Below are positions 27,019 to 34,412 of a DNA stretch of 64,000 nucleotides, in pieces. Source of the stretch: Paenibacillus rhizovicinus (GTDB taxonomy: Bacteria > Bacillota > Bacilli > Paenibacillales > Paenibacillaceae); NCBI RefSeq assembly GCF_010365285.1, contig NZ_CP048286.1, positions 5,568,001 through 5,632,000 of the forward strand. Reading direction: 5' to 3'. How positions within the stretch are numbered: the stretch's first letter is position 1; each line of letters starts with the position of its first letter. The notes beneath the pieces are model-generated. The model had not been told where the DNA came from. It was given only the letters and a program-made list of their open reading frames with translations, and made no database searches. A program made the position numbers and the translations under genes.

Positions 27019-28077
27019 ATGGAGAAAAGTTGGAAAGTCGGCCTGGTCGGCACCGGATTCTGGTCGGATAAGCATCTGCAGGCTTGGAGCCGCATACCTG
27101 GCGTGCAAATTACGGCGCTCTGCAACCGCTCCGAAGGGAAGCTTCGCCATGCGGCAGCCAAGTACGGCGTGCCGGAGGCGCAGCTATATAGCTCGATCGA
27201 CGAGATGCTGGCGAAAGCGGATATCGACATCGTCGACATCGTTACCGGCACGGAAACCCATCTCGAATTCGTGAAGAAGGCTGCGGATGCCGGCAAACAG
27301 ATCATGTGCCAGAAGCCGTTCGCGTCATCGCTCGCCGAAGCGGAGGAGATGGTCGCGCATGCGGAGAAACGCGGCGTCCGGCTGATGGTGACGGAGAATT
27401 GGCGCTGGCTGGATCCGTTCCAGACGATCAAATCGGTGCTGGACAGCGGCGAGCTCGGCAAGGTTCATGTCGCGCGTTATATTCATACGGACTATTACAC
27501 GCCGCGAATGGAACCGGAAGCGAAGCTGCCGCAGCCGTTCTTCCGGACGATGCCGAGGCTGCTGTTTTATGAAATGGGCGTGCATTGGTTCGATACGTGG
27601 CGGTTTCTGTTCGGAACGCCGAAGCGGCTGACGGCGGAGCTGACGCAGGTGAGCAATTATATCGTTGGCGAGGACAGCGGCCTTGTCGTGCTTGGCCATA
27701 ACGATTTCTACGGCTTCATGGACATGAGCTGGGCGACGAGGCAGAAGCTGGATCAGCCGCTCGGCGAAAGCGTCGGACCGGTCCATCTGGAGCAGTTCGT
27801 CATCGACGGGAGCGAGGGAACGCTTAAAATGTACACGGACGGCACGATTGCGATCGTGTCGAAGGACGGCAGGGAAGAGCGGATCGTGAAGTCGAGAACA
27901 GGACTGGATCACGAGGAAAGCCACTTCCGGCTGCAGAGCCATTTTATCGCTTGCTTGAACAGCGGCGAGCCGTTTCAGACGAGCGGCGAAGACAATATCG
28001 TCACGCTGCGCATGACGTTCGCCGTCTACGACAGCGCAGCCGAGCATCGGACGGTTTTGTTGGAAGAGCAGAGGTAG
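27019..28077 (+). CDS. Gfo/Idh/MocA dehydrogenase (ApsD-like, D-apiose dehydrogenase candidate)
   Basis: A 352-residue dehydrogenase. The Rossmann start is VGLVGTGFWSDKHLQAWSRI; then ITALCNRSEGK, VDIVTGTETHLEFVKKAADA, and the EKP-equivalent MCQKPFASSLAEAEEMV. MVTENWRWLDPFQTIKSVLD resembles D-apiose dehydrogenases, which I recall carrying a CQKP(M/F) and ENWRW pair. The start follows the ApnO-like stop by 7 bp, so the two are co-transcribed. The expected product is an apionolactone. No lactonase gene is seen beside it. Other branched or C5 sugars cannot be excluded. Confidence 0.78.
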   Translation: MEKSWKVGLVGTGFWSDKHLQAWSRIPGVQITALCNRSEGKLRHAAAKYGVPEAQLYSSIDEMLAKADIDIVDIVTGTETHLEFVKKAADAGKQIMCQKPFASSLAEAEEMVAHAEKRGVRLMVTENWRWLDPFQTIKSVLDSGELGKVHVARYIHTDYYTPRMEPEAKLPQPFFRTMPRLLFYEMGVHWFDTWRFLFGTPKRLTAELTQVSNYIVGEDSGLVVLGHNDFYGFMDMSWATRQKLDQPLGESVGPVHLEQFVIDGSEGTLKMYTDGTIAIVSKDGREERIVKSRTGLDHEESHFRLQSHFIACLNSGEPFQTSGEDNIVTLRMTFAVYDSAAEHRTVLLEEQR

Positions 28078-28190
28078 GATGGGCTGCCGTCTGCTGGCCA
28101 AGGCATAAATATTTCCGGGGAAATGTTCGGTTCATGCGAACACAACTGCAATAGGAATAGTCATAGCAATAGCAACAGAAACAGCAACAG

Positions 28191-28240
28191 AAACAGCGGC
28201 AGTCATGGACGTTTGCAAGACGTCCTACTGCCGCTGTTTT
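28191..28240 (+). terminator. Terminator of the apnO/apsD-like operon
   Basis: AAACAGCGGCAGTNATGGACGT-type arm (28191-28212) pairs with ACGTCCTACTGCCGCTGTTT (28220-28239), followed by TTTT. It is preceded by short CAATAG/AACAGA repeats (about 28160-28198). Confidence 0.85.
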
Positions 28241-28399
28241 CGTTATTCTCGTTGTTATCGTCGTTAAAGCTGCTGTCCTCATAGAGAAGCTCAAGCGGTG
28301 ACTCTCGTTTCGCTATTCTTTACTGTTCAAACCGGTCGGCGAGTTGCCATGAACGATTAGCCTCGAAGCTTCGTTTCCCATGAAATCCATTTCTTCAAA

Positions 28400-28619
28400 T
28401 TACAGGGAAATGTTATTGCCGATCCCCTCCACCCAAGTTTCCTTCACCGTAAACGAATCCCCGTAGATGCGGTCCGCTTCCGCGGCGTGATGAAGCCCGA
28501 AGACCCGGTTGTTCTTCTCGAATTGAAAGTCTTTGACCCTTGAACATTAAAAAATTGAACGCGGAGCGCTTGGCGGATTCCCAGGCGGCGAGCAACCATT
28601 TCGGCGGCAATTGCGTCAA
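28400..28619 (-). pseudogene. Probable gene remnant in intergenic region
   Basis: The 570-bp gap 28078-28652 has no intact gene. On the minus strand a protein-like stretch ends in a stop at 28400 (DSFTVKETWVEGIGNNISL preceded by FEKNNRVFGLHHAAEADRIY). It is cut off by a stop at 28547-28549 with no start codon. A second stretch (LPPKWLLAAWESAKRSAFNF) continues in another frame up to about 28619. This looks like the frameshifted 3' end of a lost gene, but I cannot name the family. Confidence 0.35.
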
Positions 28620-28652
28620 TAGGGAAAATAGAACATTTATGGGGGAAGCGCT

Positions 28653-29933
28653 ATGAGAGTAAAGAGCAAACGACGCATGGCGATGACGGCGGCGGCCGTG
28701 TTACTCGTCGCTGCGCTGCTTGGCGGCTGCGGGGAATCCGATCAAACCGTATCCAAACCCGTGGCGCCAAAGCATACGGCCGCTGACGTAAACAAGGAAC
28801 TGGTGAAGTCCGGCAATGCCTTCGCCATGCGGCTCGCGGAACCGCTGCTGTCCGAGGCCATGGACCGAAGCCGCAACACGGTGTTCTCGCCGCTTAGCGT
28901 GTCCTTCGCGCTCTCGTTGCTGCTGAACGGCGCGCAAGGCGAGACGCGGGAGGAGTTGATGACGCTTCTTGCCGCGAAGGGCGCGGATGCGGAAACCTTC
29001 AATCAAAGCAACGAGGCGCTCATGGATCTGCTGCAACACGTGGATCCCGCCGTGGAGTTCCGCATTGCCAATGCTATATTTGCACAGAAGGGGCTGGCGC
29101 TGCAGAGCGAGTTCGTCAAGCGGATGAAGGAGCGGTATGCGGCGCCCGTCTCCGCGATTGATTTTGCCCGCAGCGCCGCTGCCGCCAAGACGATTAACGA
29201 TTGGACGGCGAAGCAGACCAACGACCGGATCAAGGAGCTCCTCACCGCCGACAGCTTGTCGTCCGATACGGTCATGATGCTGCTGAACGCCGTGTACTTC
29301 AATGGGACGTGGCAGATGCCTTTCGACGAAGCGAACACGAAGGATGCGGCGTTCCACTTGGATGGCGGCCAGAATGTTCAGGTGCCGATGATGGCGATCA
29401 ATGGCGAGTTTTTGCATAAAGCCGCGCCGGCGTATCAAGCCGTTCAGCTCCATTACGGGGCCGGCGACTGGAGCATGTTCGTCGTGCTGCCGGCGGACGG
29501 ATCGACGTTGAAGGACGCGGAGGCTGCCGTGCTGCACGATGCTGCTGCATGGACGGCGGGATACGAAAGCGGCACCGGGCAGGTGCAGCTGCCCCGGTTC
29601 AAGTTCGAAGCCGCGTACAACTTGAACGAAACGCTGAAGTCGCTCGGGATGGTTCGGTCCATGGACGCGACGCTCGCCGATTTCTCGGGCATCTCGCCGA
29701 ACGGGGGGCTGTTCGTCGATCAAGTGCTGCATAAGGCGTTCATCGAGGTGAACGAGAAGGGGACGGAAGCGGCGGCGGCAACGGCAATCGGCACTGATTC
29801 CGGTGCAGATTTGAACGCGAAGCCGTTCGTGTTCCGGGCGGATCGGCCGTTCCTGTTCGCCATCCGGAACAATGCGACGGGAACGATCGCGTTTCTCGGC
29901 TCCGTGGCGGATCCGACGGCGGCAGGCAGCTAG
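28653..29933 (+). CDS. Serpin, lipoprotein-anchored, copy 1
   Basis: A 426-residue serine-protease-inhibitor family protein with a lipoprotein signal peptide (ALLGGCGES, Cys near residue 29). Serpin hallmarks: NTVFSPLSVSFALSLLLNGA, MMLLNAVYFNGTWQMPF, VDQVLHKAFIEVNEKGTEAA, and the C-terminal DRPFLFAIRNNATGTIAFLG. The hinge of the reactive loop (G370-T-E-A-A-A-A-T-A) fits an inhibitory serpin. The following loop (about 378-388, IGTDSGADLNA) carries the bait bond, whose exact position I cannot assign. Serpins trap proteases covalently, so a cell-surface defence against host, competitor or own proteases is likely. Confidence 0.92.
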   Translation: MRVKSKRRMAMTAAAVLLVAALLGGCGESDQTVSKPVAPKHTAADVNKELVKSGNAFAMRLAEPLLSEAMDRSRNTVFSPLSVSFALSLLLNGAQGETREELMTLLAAKGADAETFNQSNEALMDLLQHVDPAVEFRIANAIFAQKGLALQSEFVKRMKERYAAPVSAIDFARSAAAAKTINDWTAKQTNDRIKELLTADSLSSDTVMMLLNAVYFNGTWQMPFDEANTKDAAFHLDGGQNVQVPMMAINGEFLHKAAPAYQAVQLHYGAGDWSMFVVLPADGSTLKDAEAAVLHDAAAWTAGYESGTGQVQLPRFKFEAAYNLNETLKSLGMVRSMDATLADFSGISPNGGLFVDQVLHKAFIEVNEKGTEAAAATAIGTDSGADLNAKPFVFRADRPFLFAIRNNATGTIAFLGSVADPTAAGS

Positions 29934-29942
29934 TTTGCCGTG

Positions 29943-29990
29943 ACAGAGTCAGAGACAGAGACAGAGACAGAGACAGAGACAGAGACAGAG
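29943..29990. repeat. Hexanucleotide repeat (ACAGAG)n before second serpin
   Basis: Eight consecutive hexamers, seven ACAGAG and one TCAGAG. They begin 9 bp after the first serpin stop and abut the AAGGGGG ribosome binding site (29991-29997) of the second. Copy-number change by slippage could alter intergenic spacing or message structure. Confidence 0.85.
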
Positions 29991-30006
29991 AAGGGGGCAT
30001 TCATTC

Positions 30007-31272
30007 ATGGGGATCTATGCGAGAATGATCAAACCGAACGCCGTTCTACTCGCGGCGGCAAGCATGATCGGCCTGCTCGGCGGCTGCGGCGAATCGGCGG
30101 ACGGGCCGCGATTCGCCGCGAAGGACGTGCATGCCGAACAGGTGAAGAGCGATAACAGCTTCGCGCTGCGAATGGCGCAGCCGCTGCTTGAAGAGGCTGC
30201 CGTCAGCAAACGCAACGTGGCGTTCTCGCCGCTCAGCGTGTCGTTCGCGCTCTCGATGCTGCTGAACGGCGCGAAGGGCGAGACGCGGGAAGAACTGCTG
30301 GCGCTGCTTGGCGCCAAGGGCATAACGGAAGAGTCGCTCCATGCAGGCAACGAAGTGCTGCTCGATCTGCTGCAGCACGCCGATCCGGCGGTCGAAGTGC
30401 GTATCGCCGATGCAATTTGGACGAAGAAGGGCGTACGGTTGCAGTCCGAGTTTAAGAAAAAGCTGCAAACGTTCTATGCGGCGGAAGTCCATGCGATTGA
30501 TTTCAGCAAGCCTGCCGCGGCGCAGACGATCAACCGCTGGGTAAGCAAACAGACGGGCGGCCATATCGATCAGATGGTGAATAGCTCGGATTTGGCCAAT
30601 GCGGAGATGGTGCTGATGAATGCGATCTATTTCAATGGTACGTGGCAGCTGCCCTTCGAGGCTTCGGGGACGAGTACGCAGCCCTTCCATCTGACGGAAG
30701 ATACGATGGTTAATGTGCCTATGATGCGTCAACGCGATAAGTTCGCTCATCTGACGACCGCGGAGTACAAAGCGGTCCGGCTGCCCTACGGTTCTGGACA
30801 ATGGGGCATGATCGTCGTGCTGCCGGAACCGGGCGTGACGCTGCAGCGCGCTGAAGAGACGTTCTTAAGCGACCCGTCGCCGTGGCAGGATGGGTTCGAC
30901 GAAGGCGTTAGCGACACGCTGCTGCAGCTGCCGAAGTTTACGTTCAAGACGAGCAAGAAGCTGAGAGAGGTGCTGGAGGGGCTGGGGATGAAGATTTCTT
31001 TCGACCCTTCCGCGGCGGATTTCTCCGGCATGACCGATAACGGGAGCAAGGGACTATTCGTCAGCGACGTGCTGCAGAAGGCGTTCATCTCCGTAGACGA
31101 GCTGGGGACGAAAGCGGCTGCGGCGACGAAGATCGACGTGACGGGAAGCTCCGCTCCGCCGCCGGAGGCGTTCGAGTTTATCGCGGATCGCCCGTTCTTC
31201 TTCGCGATCGAGGATCGGACGACGGGGACGCTCGCATTCCTCGGCGCGGTGGCGAATCCGGGGGCTGGGTAA
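30007..31272 (+). CDS. Serpin, lipoprotein-anchored, copy 2
   Basis: A 421-residue serpin, a tandem duplicate of the preceding gene (the shared block FSPLSVSFALSMLLNGAKGE and others). The lipobox is LLGGC. The core motifs MVLMNAIYFNGTWQLPF and DRPFFFAIEDRTTGTLAFLG are intact. The reactive loop differs: hinge G367-T-K-A-A-A-A-T, then KIDVTGSSAPPPEAF. Copy 1 has Glu where this has Lys after the Thr, and the bait region is unlike copy 1. The pair therefore probably targets different proteases. The gene is 73 bp downstream of copy 1 in the same direction and is likely co-transcribed. Confidence 0.92.
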   Translation: MGIYARMIKPNAVLLAAASMIGLLGGCGESADGPRFAAKDVHAEQVKSDNSFALRMAQPLLEEAAVSKRNVAFSPLSVSFALSMLLNGAKGETREELLALLGAKGITEESLHAGNEVLLDLLQHADPAVEVRIADAIWTKKGVRLQSEFKKKLQTFYAAEVHAIDFSKPAAAQTINRWVSKQTGGHIDQMVNSSDLANAEMVLMNAIYFNGTWQLPFEASGTSTQPFHLTEDTMVNVPMMRQRDKFAHLTTAEYKAVRLPYGSGQWGMIVVLPEPGVTLQRAEETFLSDPSPWQDGFDEGVSDTLLQLPKFTFKTSKKLREVLEGLGMKISFDPSAADFSGMTDNGSKGLFVSDVLQKAFISVDELGTKAAAATKIDVTGSSAPPPEAFEFIADRPFFFAIEDRTTGTLAFLGAVANPGAG

Positions 31273-31801
31273 TGGTAAACTTGGAGCATCGACTATGTTG
31301 ACGGGGAGCATATACTGTCAGAAGCCCAAGTGTGGGAAATGTACCGAACGCTGAGATGGTAGCAGTGGCAGCTTCGCTATAACGAATTCCACAAGCCTTA
31401 TTCATGTCTAAATCGGCTGTTTGAAATGCTAACGAATCTGACACGTGCTATCTCTCGCGATGTGCCCATTTTCAGCCTGCTTTTACTCATTTTCGGATTC
31501 TTAAGCATCGCTGGATTCGTTAGCTTTTGAATAAACGCTAAAACACGAAGATAACGCCGCCTGAATTCGTTAGAATCTCAATCTCCCTCGAGTCGAGCCC
31601 GGATCCTGGCGGCATTTAGTGCGTAGCGACTTTCTCAAAGCGGCACTTGCGCGATGGCTTTTGCTGCTGTGGTCATGGCGATGGTGGCGTTAGACTCGTT
31701 TCTGCGATCGGCACGATGGTGGCCGTTGGACCGTTGCTGCGATGGTAGGTAGCAGTGGCAGCTTCGCTGTAACGAAGATCTTTCGCACGAAGAACTTCCT
31801 A
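31273..31801. repeat. Gene-free region with dispersed 29-bp direct repeat
   Basis: No gene is recognisable in this stretch. A 29-bp segment beginning GGTAGCAGTGGCAGCTTCGC occurs at 31358-31386 and again at 31748-31776 with one mismatch. Several short copies of ATTCGTTAG/CTAACGAAT lie between (about 31430, 31505 and 31565), as do TGCGATGG repeats near 31650-31745. The pattern resembles decayed repetitive extragenic DNA. Confidence 0.5.
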
Positions 31802-31830
31802 TTGTCGAAACCCCATAAGCGATGTACAAT
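31802..31830 (+). promoter_or_regulatory. Sigma-A promoter of the epimerase gene
   Basis: TTGTCG at 31802-31807 and TACAAT at 31825-31830 have a 17-bp spacer. The LacI operator follows 5 bp later, over the expected transcription start. Confidence 0.65.
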
Positions 31831-31835
31831 CGAAC

Positions 31836-31847
31836 GTGCCCGGGCAC
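31836..31847. promoter_or_regulatory. LacI-type operator GTGCCCGGGCAC, site 1
   Basis: A perfect 12-bp palindrome with a central CG pair. It lies just downstream of the -10 element of the epimerase promoter. The same core occurs at 33272-33283 and 34352-34363, so the LacI regulator at 33305 is the probable ligand. Confidence 0.75.
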
Positions 31848-31914
31848 ATAAATTGTGTAACCGCTGCCATACGGGCTTGCTAATGAACGAAAACCACCAT
31901 TAGGAGGGGAACCC

Positions 31915-32889
31915 ATGCAAAGATACGCAGCCGAGACGCGCGTTCAAGAGGGCCTGAACGTTATCGTTCTGACAGATAGGAGCAGCGATTCCGAGGCAAG
32001 GCTGCTTCCGGACGCGGGCAATAACTTGTTTCTTTTCAGCTCGGCGGGCCAGGAGATCATCAAGACGCCGATCAGCTTGCATCGCCTGCGCGAAGACCGG
32101 TCTGCCGCGACAAGATACGGTACGCCGATTTTATTTCCGCCCAACCGAATCCAAGACGGCATGTTTACGTTCAAGGGACGCAACTATCGGTTTCCGCTAA
32201 CGGAACCGCCTGAATATCACCTGCATGGGGAACTCGTCAGCAGAGCTTGGGAAGTTGTGGCCTACGGCTCCTCGGAAGAGGAAGGGGCGTGGGTGACCAG
32301 TCGTTTGCAATACGCGGACCACCCGGACATCCTGGCGTATTACCCGCATCCATTGACGTTTGCCATCACGTACCGGCTCCTGGACGGGAAGCTGCAGATG
32401 GACAGTACGATCAAGAACGAAGGAACGGACGAGGCGCCTTTCTTCTATGGCTTGCATCCGTATTTCTCGATTCCGGCTGCGCTCGAGAACAGCACGACGC
32501 TGCACATTCCCGCCGTGGAAGAGTGGCCGGCCACGGACAAAGCATTCGTGACGGGGATGCCGTCGGATACGGCGCTGAGCCAAGCGATGCGCAGCGGATT
32601 CCCGCTGGCAAGCTATCCGAAGCTCGGATGCTCGATGCTGACGCTCGATCCGGAATCCGATGCCATCTGCCGTTTCAAGCTGCCGGCTTACTCGATCGCC
32701 TACCAAGTGGATAAACAGTTTCCGTTCGTGCTGCTGTTCAGTCCGAGTTGGAACGAATCGTTCTCGATCGAGCCCTACACGTATTTAACGGATGCGTTTA
32801 ACCTTCCGTATTCGCCCGACCTTACGGGTGCGCAGGGCATTGTGGCGGGCGAGGAACGCTGTCTGCGGACGTCGCTGTGGGTCGAATAA
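31915..32889 (+). CDS. Aldose 1-epimerase (galactose mutarotase) family protein
   Basis: A 324-residue protein of the mutarotase superfamily. Key segments are YGTPILFPPNRIQDG (substrate loop with Arg), YHLHGELVSRAWEV with the catalytic-type His, YGLHPYFSIP with the second His, and WNESFSIEPYTYLTDAF with the C-terminal Glu. These enzymes interconvert sugar anomers; the sugar here is unknown. TAGGAGGGG precedes the ATG. The gene carries a LacI operator over its promoter start and is followed by a 24-copy heptamer repeat and the LacI gene itself. It probably serves the same sugar or cyclitol pathway as the MocD/MocE-like pair. Confidence 0.85.
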   Translation: MQRYAAETRVQEGLNVIVLTDRSSDSEARLLPDAGNNLFLFSSAGQEIIKTPISLHRLREDRSAATRYGTPILFPPNRIQDGMFTFKGRNYRFPLTEPPEYHLHGELVSRAWEVVAYGSSEEEGAWVTSRLQYADHPDILAYYPHPLTFAITYRLLDGKLQMDSTIKNEGTDEAPFFYGLHPYFSIPAALENSTTLHIPAVEEWPATDKAFVTGMPSDTALSQAMRSGFPLASYPKLGCSMLTLDPESDAICRFKLPAYSIAYQVDKQFPFVLLFSPSWNESFSIEPYTYLTDAFNLPYSPDLTGAQGIVAGEERCLRTSLWVE

Positions 32890-32925
32890 AGCGGGCGGCC
32901 GCAGCCAGCACACAGCAGCCAGTCG

Positions 32926-33093
32926 CCAACAGCCAACAGCCAACAGCCAACAGCCAACAGCCAACAGCCAACAGCCAACAGCCAACAGCCAACAGCCAAC
33001 AGCCAACAGCCAACAGCCAACAGCCAACAGCCAACAGCCAACAGCCAACAGCCAACAGCCAACAGCCAACAGCCAACAGCCAACAGCCAACAG
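32926..33093. repeat. Minisatellite: 24 perfect copies of CCAACAG
   Basis: A 168-bp run of the heptamer CCAACAG without interruption, bordered by degenerate copies (CCTACAT, CCAGCAT, CCAGCAC) up to about 33180. Because 7 is not a multiple of 3, every frame is open on both strands and yields meaningless repeat proteins. It fills most of the 415-bp gap between the epimerase and LacI genes. Confidence 0.95.
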
Positions 33094-33235
33094 CCTACAT
33101 CCAGCATCCAGCATCCAGCACCCAGTTGCCATCCCCCAACAACCAGCAGCCAGTCGCCAATAGCCAACTAACGCAACCAGCAGCCTGCTAACCGCCGTCC
33201 TCGGAATGGAGCTTCGCCGAGCGGATAAAAGCCTC

Positions 33236-33264
33236 TTGAAAGCGTGATCACTTCGCTCTATAAT
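33236..33264 (+). promoter_or_regulatory. Sigma-A promoter of the LacI gene
   Basis: TTGAAA at 33236-33241 and TATAAT at 33259-33264 have a 17-bp spacer. The operator at 33272 covers the start site. Confidence 0.8.
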
Positions 33265-33271
33265 TAAAACT

Positions 33272-33283
33272 GTGCCCGAGCAC
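33272..33283. promoter_or_regulatory. LacI-type operator GTGCCCGAGCAC, site 2
   Basis: A 12-bp near-palindrome, differing by one base from sites 1 and 3. It begins 7 bp after the -10 element, an arrangement expected for autorepression by the encoded LacI protein. Confidence 0.75.
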
Positions 33284-33304
33284 ATTAAGAATCAGGAGCG
33301 AATC

Positions 33305-34330
33305 ATGACCGTAACTATCAGAGAAATCGCAAAGCAGGCCGGCGTCTCCAGAGGCACGGTCGACCGGGTATTGAACGACAGGCCAGGCGTAAAGCCGCAT
33401 GTACGTGCCCGCATACTAGAAATCGTCAACGAATTGAATTATGTTCCCAATCTTGCCGCCAAAGCGCTCGCCTATCAGAAGAAGCCGGTCGTATTCGGCA
33501 TCGTCATGCCGCCGGAAGACATTGAGTTCTTCGAATCCATCCGCAGCGGAATCAACAGCGCCGCAGACGAGCTGAAGGACCTCGGCATCCGGTTGGATTA
33601 CCGCTACGTGGACAACAGAGGTCCCGAAGAAGGAGCCGCGGCCATTCGCGAGCTGGTCGAAGCGGGCGTCAGCGGCATCATGTTCTCCGTCATGGACGAC
33701 GAGCTGATCCGGGCGAGCATCGATTACGCGGCGGAGCGAAATGTCCCCGTCGTCACGTTTAATTCCGACGTGGAGCACAGTAAACGGATCTGCTTCGTCG
33801 GACAGGATCTGCACAAGAGCGGCTTGGTAGCCGCCGGCCTGATGAACCGCGTGCTGCACGAGCGGGCCAAAGTCGTCATCGTTACGGGCAATCTCAAATT
33901 CCATGCGCATCGTTCGCGCGTGGAAGGGTTTCGGAAAGGGCTGGCCGATTACGGAAGCCGCTTCGAAGTGCTGGATGTCATCGAAGGCTACGACCGCTAT
34001 GCGGAAACGTTCGAGCAGCTGGACCGGCTATTGGGCGAGCACGCGGACCTCGGCGGGATCTATATGGCGACGGGCGATATCGCCGCATGCGTCGATGCCA
34101 TCAAGAAGCATCGGAGGGAAGGACAGCTCCGCGTCGTGTGCAATGATTTGATGCCGCCGGCGGAGCAGGGACTTCGCGAGCGGATCATCGATTTCACGAT
34201 CGTCCAGAACCCGGAGAGGCAAGGCTATGTATCGCTGCGCATGCTGTACGACCATGTGTTTGCGGGCAAGCAGCCCGAGTCCGAGCATCATTTTACGGAG
34301 ACTCACATTTATATCCCTGAAAGCCTGTAA
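33305..34330 (+). CDS. LacI-family transcriptional regulator
   Basis: A 341-residue LacI-type repressor. The helix-turn-helix reads TIREIAKQAGVSRGTVDRVL, with the hinge helix near LAAKALAYQKK. The periplasmic-binding-like ligand domain includes ISGIMFSVMDD-type and ICFVGQDLHKSGLVAAGLM segments. ATG at 33305 has CAGGAGCG upstream; the GTG at 33272 lies inside the operator and is rejected as a start. The SRGTVDRVL recognition helix is the kind found in sugar and polyol repressors. Operators before the epimerase gene, its own gene and the MocD-like gene define a small regulon. Confidence 0.9.
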   Translation: MTVTIREIAKQAGVSRGTVDRVLNDRPGVKPHVRARILEIVNELNYVPNLAAKALAYQKKPVVFGIVMPPEDIEFFESIRSGINSAADELKDLGIRLDYRYVDNRGPEEGAAAIRELVEAGVSGIMFSVMDDELIRASIDYAAERNVPVVTFNSDVEHSKRICFVGQDLHKSGLVAAGLMNRVLHERAKVVIVTGNLKFHAHRSRVEGFRKGLADYGSRFEVLDVIEGYDRYAETFEQLDRLLGEHADLGGIYMATGDIAACVDAIKKHRREGQLRVVCNDLMPPAEQGLRERIIDFTIVQNPERQGYVSLRMLYDHVFAGKQPESEHHFTETHIYIPESL

Positions 34331-34351
34331 GGCTTTCTTTTGGGCAATTTC

Positions 34352-34363
34352 GTGCCCGGGCAC
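34352..34363. promoter_or_regulatory. LacI-type operator GTGCCCGGGCAC, site 3
   Basis: Identical 12-bp core to site 1, 21 bp after the LacI stop codon and 50 bp before the MocD-like start. No strong -35/-10 pair is visible beside it, so it may control an internal promoter or act as a roadblock for read-through. Confidence 0.7.
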
Positions 34364-34412
34364 AGAGGCTTGTATGTTTCAAAATAAGGCCAATTACGAG
34401 GGGGCGAACGGG

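Noticed and set aside
32926-33093. CRISPR array.
   Set aside because: The unit is 7 bp with no spacers, so it is a simple minisatellite.
32785-33191. Long reading frames on both strands encoding repeats such as ANSQQPT and LLAVGCW.
   Set aside because: They are products of the CCAACAG heptamer run, which leaves all frames open; there is no start-site support.
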